64,000 bases of DNA from contig NZ_JAPDDT010000005.1 in the NCBI RefSeq assembly GCF_025950235.1, positions 62,001 through 126,000 of the forward strand. The letters run 5' to 3'. The notes under the pieces are model-generated. The model worked only from the letters and a program-made list of their open reading frames with translations. It was not told the DNA's origin and searched no databases. The position numbers and the translations under genes were made by a program. Numbering within the stretch: the first letter of the stretch is position 1; each line of letters starts with the position of its first letter. Below are positions 54,501 to 60,343 of this stretch, piece after piece. The DNA is from Luteolibacter arcticus (lineage in GTDB: Bacteria > Verrucomicrobiota > Verrucomicrobiia > Verrucomicrobiales > Akkermansiaceae).

Positions 54501-55363
54501 CCGTCGGAGTCCTTGACGAGCGGGTTGGTGGTGTTCGCGAGCTCGGCATCGTCCTCCAGCCCGTCGCCGTCGGTATCCACTGAGTCGAGGTTCGTCCCTG
54601 CCTGGTACTCATCCAGATTGATCAAGGTGTCGCCATCCTTGTCGAGCGCGGCATCGGTGGGATCGTTCTTGTCGAGCCCGTACAGGTCCTCGAAGTAGTC
54701 GTGGATCTGGTCGCCGTCGGTGTCCACCAGCAGCAAAGCGGTGGTCGCATCATGATAGGTTCCGTAGTGACCGAGCCAAAAGCCGACGTCGATGCCCCCG
54801 TCTTCAAAGTGGATGTAGCGGACTCCCGCGGGGTAGTTCTTGAAGACGTGCTGAAGCGTGGTCCAACCATTGGGGACCGGCAGCCGGGCGGTCTCCGTGC
54901 CGGAGTTCCAGGTGGCCAGCACGTTCTGGGAGGCGTCCCGCAACTCGACCTTGAGGTAATAGGTGTCGGTGGCGTTGTTGTTGCGGTCATACGAGATTGC
55001 CTCGCTCACCAGGACAGGAGGTGAAGCATCGAGTTCCTCCGTCGTGGCACCGGCGGCCAGCAGGTCGATGGTCTGGCTGCGCTTGCACAGGGCGTAGGAG
55101 GTCACGTAGCAGCCGGGCACGCTGTCGTAGGTGATATCGGCCCGCTTGCCCCAACCGTCGCCGCCATTGGTAAGTGTCCAGCCGGTGGCGGGCACATCGC
55201 CCCCGTCGCCATTCACGATGAGGTTCCCGGTGGGCAAGGCGGGGCTTATGCCAGTCAACAAGGCTCCCAACAAGAGAGGCCCTGATAGGGAGTGGAAGGA
55301 TCGCCGCCACCGCGGCAGGCCCCGGAGGAGGAACCCCTTGATTAATAGTGCATTAAATTTCAT
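51545..55363 (-). CDS. Secreted protein with thrombospondin-3 repeats and three discoidin-like domains
   Basis: 1272 residues with an N-terminal signal anchor (about 23-44, SLSGPLLLGALLTGISPALP). Residues 45-215 resemble a carbohydrate-binding beta-sandwich. After that, clusters of Asp-rich calcium-binding repeats (DTDGDGLEDDAE, DSDGDGVWDGDE, DTDGDTFKDGYE) alternate with three about 180-residue domains that share DLTDPENNGSD and DPRVWEIQGSTNGT words and look like F5/8-type discoidin folds. The third is the most diverged, with DITDRDNGGTD and DPRAWKILGSNDGV. There is no PEP-CTERM tail; the end is GKAFYKVEEQP. It may bind surface glycans with calcium-stiffened spacers. AAGGACA lies before the ATG. 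Confidence 0.85.
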   Translation of the reverse strand: MKFNALLIKGFLLRGLPRWRRSFHSLSGPLLLGALLTGISPALPTGNLIVNGDGGDVPATGWTLTNGGDGWGKRADITYDSVPGCYVTSYALCKRSQTIDLLAAGATTEELDASPPVLVSEAISYDRNNNATDTYYLKVELRDASQNVLATWNSGTETARLPVPNGWTTLQHVFKNYPAGVRYIHFEDGGIDVGFWLGHYGTYHDATTALLLVDTDGDQIHDYFEDLYGLDKNDPTDAALDKDGDTLINLDEYQAGTNLDSVDTDGDGLEDDAELANTTNPLVKDSDGDGVWDGDEVLSYLSDPLDTDTDDDFYPDGYEARDGSSLTNANESPGGLKVELAPAVGANLPGAALLTSDLTDPENNGSDASANGTGFNWTAITASINGTFLGTANEGAFNLFDNKIGATAGSKWYYLGSTPQWVAIQFPALTSLDYFTITSGNDFAERDPRVWEIQGSTNGTNYQTIARIDWTQAALWTGRSQVLKVTLPKRSLPYTYFRYAFASTGTTAHQLAEIEFFGEQNSADVDGDGIPKLYEDYYDFLSDNDAGDRLLDEDGDGLNNLGEYLAKSNPLESDTDGDGLTDGEEAGPGGYGSSPLLLESDGDTLSDNAEVFVHGSSPGLADTDGDFFRDDYEVTAGSGVNNSNSSPNGTRVTLAPSPSPAAPGTALLGSDLTDPENNGNDTTPNGTNFNWSSISASTNGTFLGANGEGAYSIFDNKIGNVGGSKWLYNSTASQWVTVGFPALVALDYFTITSGNDSPERDPRVWEIQGSTNGTTFETITRFAWTPSQIFTARNQVLKVALPQRTLPYTHLRYTVISTGSGTHQISEIEYFGEVSNTDADVDGIPKLYEDYYAFLSDSDPSDAVLDEDDDGLDNKGEYLAKTNPLVKDTDGDGLEDGDEGPAGANPLVKDTDGDGLEDGAEVNTHFTSPALADTDGDTFKDGYELTRGTSPLSSASTPDGLTYLTLGTGTSALLGGDITDRDNGGTDADGTTGADFDWKSISATNKASFQTEGAFNVFDNKVGGGEMKWCCDPPGTAVPAQRVTVEFEHAVRLTHFTMTSSDDAPERDPRAWKILGSNDGVTFTPIVNHSDTTMTFWGADRNKVVRFNLATPSPFYTWFRYEVTATNSTLHALGEIEYFGLDQDTDADGMPDYYEAKYAFLDLNDPSDAGQDQDGDRFTNLQEFQNKTLPDVADPNDNVQLTVTSATYNGTSFNLAVSGFSTAKSYQLYRSLTLNNDWTPAGAPFTPTGTNQNLVDPSPPSGKAFYKVEEQP

Positions 55364-55586
55364 TGTCCTTAATCGAATGATTCTCAGTCAGTTTGGCGGA
55401 GAGCACCGCCCAAGCCACCCGGCAGCCTCATTCTGAAAAAGTGATGAATCGTGATGCGGACTAAACCGGCGCGGGTGGAAGAGACGTGCGTTTGCGGGTG
55501 CTTCCGGCCTGCGGCCTGCCGTCACTCATTCCGGCGTTTTCATGCCGGGCTTGCATCCGCGGGGTCGGGTGTCGAGACTGCGCGTC

Positions 55587-56792
55587 ATGTTCTTCACGCC
55601 AAAATGGAAGAAAGAAGCGAAGCTGCTCCACAAGGGCGCGCTGAAGTTCCTCCATTACAAGCGCGACCTGCTCAAGCCGGACCGCATCGACGAGATCGAG
55701 TCGCGCCGCGCCGATTTGCTCGACGCGATCAAGGCTGGCGACCGCACCAAGGTGGACGAGGCGTCGAAGCAGCTTCGCGCGACCTGTGAGGGTGCCCTGC
55801 CGCACTTCCCCTCGCAGAGTGCCTGGGAGGAAAACGTCGAAGTCATCTTCGTCGCGCTGGTGGTGGCGCTGGGCCTGCGCGCCTACATCATCCAGCCCTT
55901 CCGCATTCCGACCGGTTCGATGCAGCCGACGCTGAACGGCATCACCATTCACGAGAGCGAGGATGCCGATTACAAGAAGCCGTGGCTGGGCAAGCAGGCA
56001 TGGGATCTGGTCATGCGCGGCCGCAGCTACCGGAACATCGTGGCAGAGAACGACAAACGGGTAGTCGGCATTCGCGACGCCTCGTGGTTCCTCTTCACCC
56101 GCACCGAGGTGACCTTCAGCGATGGCAGCCGGGTCAAGATCCCGGCCGCCGAGGGAGAGACCCAGCGCCATCTCGGCCTGAGGGCGGAGAAGGATCCCCG
56201 CACCGGACAGGTCCATGTCAGCGGCGGGGATTACAAGAAGGGCGATCCCATCCTCCGGGGCTGGGTCGATACCGGCGACCTCGTGCTTGTGGACAAGGTC
56301 TCCTACCACTTCCGCCAGCCGAAACGGGGCGAGGTCTTCGTCTTTGACACCCGCGGCATCAAAACCGGCGGCAGCAAGCAGATGGCCGATCAAACCGGCG
56401 GCACCCACTACATCAAACGCCTCTGCGGCGTGCCGGGTGACGAGCTCGCGATCCAACCACCCAACCTGTGGGTGAATGGCAAGGTCGCCCAAGAGCCCGG
56501 CATCCAGCAGGTCATCAAGTCGGAGGGCGAATATGGCAAGCTGAACCCGAATGGCTACGAGCTGGCCCGCCCGGACCCGAATTACCCGCTCCCACTCGCT
56601 GTCAGCGGCCAGAAATTCAAGCTGGCCGACCAAGCGCGGCCCGGCATGCGCGAATACGTCGCACTGGGCGACAATACCGGTAACTCGCTGGATTCCCGCT
56701 ATTGGGGCTCGGTCAAGGAGTTCAACCTCGCCGGTCCGGCGCTGTTCTCACTCTGGCCGATCACCACCGGGCACTGGGGCTTCATCCGTTAA
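55587..56792 (+). CDS. lepB: Signal peptidase I
   Basis: 401 residues from the ATG at 55587. It removes signal peptides from secreted proteins. The catalytic Ser111 is in PTGSMQPTL and the general base Lys276 in HYIKRLCGVPGDE. LDSRYWGSV near 370 is box E. Before Ser111 there is a membrane helix (about 84-105) and a long N-terminal cytoplasmic helical region (1-80, with DEIESRRADLLDAIKAG). The long insertion between the Ser and Lys boxes is larger than in the E. coli enzyme. It stands alone between the TSP3 gene and the synthase gene. Confidence 0.9.
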   Translation: MFFTPKWKKEAKLLHKGALKFLHYKRDLLKPDRIDEIESRRADLLDAIKAGDRTKVDEASKQLRATCEGALPHFPSQSAWEENVEVIFVALVVALGLRAYIIQPFRIPTGSMQPTLNGITIHESEDADYKKPWLGKQAWDLVMRGRSYRNIVAENDKRVVGIRDASWFLFTRTEVTFSDGSRVKIPAAEGETQRHLGLRAEKDPRTGQVHVSGGDYKKGDPILRGWVDTGDLVLVDKVSYHFRQPKRGEVFVFDTRGIKTGGSKQMADQTGGTHYIKRLCGVPGDELAIQPPNLWVNGKVAQEPGIQQVIKSEGEYGKLNPNGYELARPDPNYPLPLAVSGQKFKLADQARPGMREYVALGDNTGNSLDSRYWGSVKEFNLAGPALFSLWPITTGHWGFIR

Positions 56793-56823
56793 CATTCTTT
56801 GCGCAAATGCACGAATAGCCTTC

Positions 56824-57699
56824 ATGGCATCGGATGTGCATCGTTTCTTCATGACCGCCACCATGGCCGATTCCGCTGAAATCACGCGTCAGGCGAAATC
56901 GAACCTCGCCTTCGCGCTACAGATCCTGCCGAAGGAACGGCGGGACGGGATGGTCACGTTCTATGCCTTCTGCCGCGTCGTCGATGACTTGGCGGACGAG
57001 GCCGACCGCCCGCTGGCCGAGCGCGAGGCCGGGCTGCTCGCATGGAAGGATGGCTTGGAGAACGGCTTCGCCAATCCGGATCCACTTCAGGTGGAGGTAG
57101 TGGAGCTGATGCGCCAGTACGACATCCCGGTGCATTTGCTCACGGCGATCATCGAAGGCTGTCGCATGGACTTGCACCCGCAGCGCTTCGGCACGTGGGA
57201 TGATCTTTCGCAATACACTTGGAAGGTCGCCTGCGCCGTCGGCCTCGCGTCGCTCAAGGTCTTCGGTGCCACTGATCCGGCCTCGGAACGCTATGCGGTG
57301 GCGCTGGGCCACGCGCTGCAGCTCACGAACATCCTGCGCGACGTGGGCGAGGATCTTTCTAACGGCGGCCGCATTTACCTGCCGCTGGCCGATTTCGCGC
57401 GCTTCCAGTATAGCGAGCGCGACCTGATCGGCCGGGTTTACGATGGTCGCTTCGCCGCCATGATGGCCTACCAAGCCGACCGTGCCACCGCCTTCTATCA
57501 GGAAGCAGTCGAGGCCATGCCGAAAGGCGACGCCAAGGCGCTGGTGCCGGCGGAGATCATGCGCTCCATCTATCAGACGCTGCTGGAGAAGATGCGGAAG
57601 GACGGCTTCAAGGTCTTCCACCAGCGCTACAAGCTCTCGAAGGCTCGCAAGATGGCGATCTTCTCAAAACATCTCTTGCGACTCGGGTCGGCTGCTTGA
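56824..57699 (+). CDS. Squalene/phytoene synthase family protein
   Basis: 291 residues from the first ATG; ATGs at 56851 and 56863 are also possible, and the last gives the best family-like start (TRQAKSNLAFALQILPKE). Both Asp-rich motifs are present: VVDDLADEADR near 52-62 and ILRDVGEDLSNGGRIYLP near 173-190. The LLPKERRDGMVTFYAFCR-like segment precedes the first. The enzyme condenses two prenyl diphosphates head to head. Whether it makes hydroxysqualene or presqualene for hopanoids, or phytoene for carotenoids, cannot be decided here. No hopanoid or carotenoid partner is adjacent. Confidence 0.88.
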   Translation: MASDVHRFFMTATMADSAEITRQAKSNLAFALQILPKERRDGMVTFYAFCRVVDDLADEADRPLAEREAGLLAWKDGLENGFANPDPLQVEVVELMRQYDIPVHLLTAIIEGCRMDLHPQRFGTWDDLSQYTWKVACAVGLASLKVFGATDPASERYAVALGHALQLTNILRDVGEDLSNGGRIYLPLADFARFQYSERDLIGRVYDGRFAAMMAYQADRATAFYQEAVEAMPKGDAKALVPAEIMRSIYQTLLEKMRKDGFKVFHQRYKLSKARKMAIFSKHLLRLGSAA

Positions 57700-57732
57700 A
57701 TATCGGTGCCAACGCATCGTCCGATGGCCGAC

Positions 57733-58182
57733 ATGAAATCGTTCGTTCTCCTGCCGCTAACCCTGCTCGCCGTATCCTGCTTCCCGGCCGAGCCCTACGC
57801 CCAGCAGCCCCCGCCGTATCGCGATGGCGAGCCGTTCTACCCGTATGGCCCCGGCGGTCGTGCCCCCGGCACCGAGACCGGCCAATTTGAGCCCGTGCCC
57901 GATGGCAATCGTCCGCCACCACCGGTGGCCCCGCCCGGCACGCCAAGGCCGCCTTCGCCGCGGATCAATCCCGATGTGGATGCCCCGGACGCCTATGACG
58001 CCCCTTCGACGCCAGCCCCGGCCCCAGCTCCGCGGCCGACGTATCCGGACGCCCGTCGCACCGCAAATCCGAACCAGGTGATCAGCCCCTACGCGCCCTA
58101 CAACGTCATCGACGTCGAGGGCTTCAGGAGCGGCGCCCTCGCGAAGGATCCGTCCAACGGGAAGATCTTCCGCGTGCCCTGA
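57733..58182 (+). CDS. Proline-rich lipoprotein of unknown function
   Basis: 149 residues from the ATG at 57733. MKSFVLLPLTLLAVSC is a lipoprotein signal with Cys16 as the lipid site. The mature protein is rich in Pro, Ala and Gly (EPYAQQPPPYRDGEPFYPYG, then RPPPPVAPPGTPRPPSP) and ends in a short conserved-looking segment, VIDVEGFRSGALAKDPSNGKIFRVP. Other in-frame starts lie at 57706 (GTG) and 57724. It probably sits in the outer membrane or periplasm. Function unknown. Confidence 0.6.
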   Translation: MKSFVLLPLTLLAVSCFPAEPYAQQPPPYRDGEPFYPYGPGGRAPGTETGQFEPVPDGNRPPPPVAPPGTPRPPSPRINPDVDAPDAYDAPSTPAPAPAPRPTYPDARRTANPNQVISPYAPYNVIDVEGFRSGALAKDPSNGKIFRVP

Positions 58183-58199
58183 GCGGCACTGCGGAGTGA

Positions 58200-58646
58200 T
58201 CAGGCAGACAACAGCCGGAGCTTCAGCCCGTCCTTCTCGAAGCTTTTGAAGCCGGCATCGAAGGTCACCAGCTCGGCCCCATGGCCGATGGCGAAGGCGG
58301 CGAGGTACGCGTCCATCCAGACTTTCGGGGAAGCCGATCCGAGGCTGGCGAGCCGATGCCAAAGCGGCTCAAGCCCTGCCGGCTCGGACCGCATCTGTAC
58401 AACCGGCAGCTTCTCCAAGCCCGCATACACACTCAAGGCATCCGCGTTCGTGAAGCCAACCGCCTTGTATTCCTTCAGCAGCACAGGCGTGGTGATTAGG
58501 CGCAGGAAACCTTGCTGGGTGGAGCGACAAAAACACGCCGGGCGATCCGTGGTGGCATTCGCAAAGACCGTGTGCGCCGTCTGATGGTGGGGATGCTCCG
58601 ACATCGTCAGGGCCACCCACAGGTTCGTGTCATAGAGAAAGTCCAA
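58200..58646 (-). CDS. PIN-domain toxin, VapC family
   Basis: 148 residues from a TTG at 58646; another TTG at 58655 would add three residues. The PIN acidic residues are visible: Asp6 in FLYDTNLW, the DAYLAAF segment near 117 and FDAGFKSF near 130. CRSTQQGFLRLITTPVLL is the conserved helix of this VapC branch. VapC toxins are magnesium-dependent ribonucleases that cut structured RNA such as initiator tRNA or 23S rRNA. It overlaps the end of the antitoxin gene by 17 bases, so the pair is co-translated. Confidence 0.88.
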   Translation of the reverse strand: MDFLYDTNLWVALTMSEHPHHQTAHTVFANATTDRPACFCRSTQQGFLRLITTPVLLKEYKAVGFTNADALSVYAGLEKLPVVQMRSEPAGLEPLWHRLASLGSASPKVWMDAYLAAFAIGHGAELVTFDAGFKSFEKDGLKLRLLSA

Positions 58647-58935
58647 CTCGCTCAAGATCCTCCTGGTAAAGGGCTTCCTGTTCCAAGGCGAGCAGCTCCT
58701 CGGTCGACATGCGACTGGCGGGAGCGTCGTTGCCACAGACAATCACGGGGACGCCATTGGCTTGGACCTCGATCTTCGGTGCTGCCGGGAAAAGGGGAAA
58801 CACAAGGGTGGGCGGGGCGGACAATCCCCGCTCCAGCAGCTCCGCCGCCACGTCCTTGAGCTTCCGGCCTTCGTGGACGGCCCGGAGCTTCATCGCTTTC
58901 ACAAGCTCAGCCGGCAAATCCAGCGTCGTCTTCAT
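58630..58935 (-). CDS. VapB-like antitoxin with ribbon-helix-helix N-terminus
   Basis: 101 residues. The start MKTTLDLPAELVKAMKLRAVHEGRKLKDVAAELLERGL fits a ribbon-helix-helix DNA-binding domain. The C-terminal half (VFPLFPAAPKIEV..., then STEELLALEQEALYQEDLERVGL) is likely the disordered arm that wraps the PIN toxin. In VapBC pairs the antitoxin both neutralises the toxin and represses the operon. Three perfect 8-base tandem repeats lie just upstream. The ATG at 58935 is used; upstream in-frame sequence crosses the tandem repeats. Confidence 0.82.
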   Translation of the reverse strand: MKTTLDLPAELVKAMKLRAVHEGRKLKDVAAELLERGLSAPPTLVFPLFPAAPKIEVQANGVPVIVCGNDAPASRMSTEELLALEQEALYQEDLERVGLSL

Positions 58936-58942
58936 GCGGGAA

Positions 58943-58966
58943 GTTTGCTGGTTTGCTGGTTTGCTG
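58943..58966. repeat. Three tandem GTTTGCTG repeats in the vapB leader
   Basis: GTTTGCTG occurs three times without gaps (58943-58950, 58951-58958, 58959-58966), 7 bases upstream of the vapB start, read on the minus strand as CAGCAAAC. It may be an autoregulatory binding site for the antitoxin or simply a slippage repeat. Confidence 0.55.
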
Positions 58967-59004
58967 TCAAATGACCAGATCCGGCCCTCAGAAATCATCT
59001 TGCC

Positions 59005-59029
59005 AGTGTTACACGTGAGGTGTAACACT
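59005..59029. promoter_or_regulatory. Perfect palindromic operator for the YtrA-type regulator
   Basis: AGTGTTACAC (59005-59014) and GTGTAACACT (59020-59029) are exact complements around GTGAG. Read as AGTGTT-13 bases-AACACT, the spacing matches what I recall for operators of YtrA-type GntR regulators. It sits 15 bases before the GntR start, so self-repression of the whole ABC operon is likely. Confidence 0.75.
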
Positions 59030-59044
59030 AAAAACACCTGACCG

Positions 59045-59416
59045 ATGCTGCCCTTTTCCTTCCAACTCCGCGATGGCGAACCGGTCTCCGACCAGATCGT
59101 CCGCTCCGCGCACCGGGCGCTGGCAAACGGAGAACTGCGGGAGGGCGACCTGTTCCCGTCGGTGCGCGCGTTGGCGCAGGAGCTGAAGATTTCCCCGACC
59201 ACCGCCTTCAAGGTCATCCAGCAGCTCAAGGACCTCGGTTTCCTGGTCAGCCGTCCCGGCGTCGGGATGGTCGTGCAGGCCCCGCAGCTTCCCTCGCTCG
59301 ATCAACGGCTCGCCCTGATGGAGCCGTCGGCCCGTCGCTTTCTGGATGAGGCTCGGGCCCTCCATCTCACCGCCGCGGAGATCGAAGAACTGCTCCACCG
59401 CCTCCAACAACCCTGA
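59045..59416 (+). CDS. GntR family regulator, YtrA type
   Basis: 123 residues. The winged helix-turn-helix (about 12-75) shows QIVRSAHRALANGELREGDLFPSVRALAQELKISPTTAFKVIQQLKDLGFL. The short effector-free C-terminal part (helical, EPSARRFLDEARALHLTAAEIEELL) is typical of the YtrA branch, which controls ABC transporters, often those induced by antibiotics or cell-wall stress. The gene is 15 bases after a perfect palindrome and 15 bases before the ABC ATPase gene. Confidence 0.92.
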   Translation: MLPFSFQLRDGEPVSDQIVRSAHRALANGELREGDLFPSVRALAQELKISPTTAFKVIQQLKDLGFLVSRPGVGMVVQAPQLPSLDQRLALMEPSARRFLDEARALHLTAAEIEELLHRLQQP

Positions 59417-59431
59417 TTCGCATCCCATGCC

Positions 59432-60343
59432 ATGATCACGATCCGCGGACTCAAGAAGCGCTACCGCCGCAACGAGGCACTGCACGGCATCGACCTCGAT
59501 GTCCCCGAGGGAAAGGTCACCGCTTTCCTCGGGCCGAATGGCGCTGGCAAGACCACGACCATCAAGTGCGCGATGAACCTGCTCGACCGCGACGACGGCA
59601 GCGTGACCGTGCTCGGCACCGACGCCCGGAAGCTGAAGCCGGAGCATTGGCAGCGCATCGGCTACGTCTCGGAGAACCAGAAGATGCCCGGCTGGATGAC
59701 GGTGCCGCAATTGCTCGACTACGTCCGGCCGATGTATGGCGCGCATTGGGACCGGGAGTTCGAGAAGAAGCTGCTCGCCGACTTCGACCTGCCGCTGAAG
59801 ACCAAGCTGCGATCCTTGTCCCGCGGCCAGTGGATGAAGGCGTCGCTGGTCTCCAGCCTCGCCTATCGCCCGCGGCTGGTGGTGCTGGACGAGCCCTTCT
59901 CCGGACTCGATCCGCTGGTGCGCGATGAATTTCTCAGCGGCCTGTTAGAGCTGACCGAGACCGAGGGCTGGACCGTGTGGATTTCCTCGCACGACATCGA
60001 GGAGGTCGAGCGCTTCGCCGACCGCGTGGCCATTCTGAACAACGGACGGGTGGACCTGCAGGACGACGTGAAATCGGTCCAGGCTCGCTTCCGTGCCGTG
60101 GAGCTGGGGCTTCCCGATGAGACGCCCGCGCCGTCCGGCCTTCCGGAAAGTTGGCTCAATTTCCAGATCCAAGGCCGCGTCGCCCGCTTCACGGACTCGA
60201 ACTACGATGAATCTCGTAGTGAAGCCGACTGCCGCCGCCTCTTCCCCGCCCTGGCCCGCCGCGACGCCCGATCCATGAACCTCCGCGAAATCTTCGTCGC
60301 CCTAGCGAAGTCGTATCGCGCCCAACGCCAGAGTGCGCCATGA
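59432..60343 (+). CDS. ABC transporter ATP-binding protein
   Basis: 303 residues. The nucleotide-binding domain covers about 1-230: Walker A GPNGAGKTTT near 35-44, signature LSRGQWMKASLVSS near 130, Walker B LVVLDEPFSGLD near 150 and the H-loop ISSHDIEEVERF near 187. The remaining 70 residues are a C-terminal extension of the CcmA/YtrB-like exporter group. The stop overlaps the permease start by four bases (ATGA at 60340-60343). It should form a complex with the next gene product; the cargo is unknown. Confidence 0.93.
   Translation: MITIRGLKKRYRRNEALHGIDLDVPEGKVTAFLGPNGAGKTTTIKCAMNLLDRDDGSVTVLGTDARKLKPEHWQRIGYVSENQKMPGWMTVPQLLDYVRPMYGAHWDREFEKKLLADFDLPLKTKLRSLSRGQWMKASLVSSLAYRPRLVVLDEPFSGLDPLVRDEFLSGLLELTETEGWTVWISSHDIEEVERFADRVAILNNGRVDLQDDVKSVQARFRAVELGLPDETPAPSGLPESWLNFQIQGRVARFTDSNYDESRSEADCRRLFPALARRDARSMNLREIFVALAKSYRAQRQSAP

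Noticed and set aside
51545-55363. Regularly repeated DNA words that look like an array
   Set aside because: They encode the Asp-rich TSP3 repeats and discoidin-like domains of one protein; the units are not uniform repeat-spacer units, so this is no CRISPR array.
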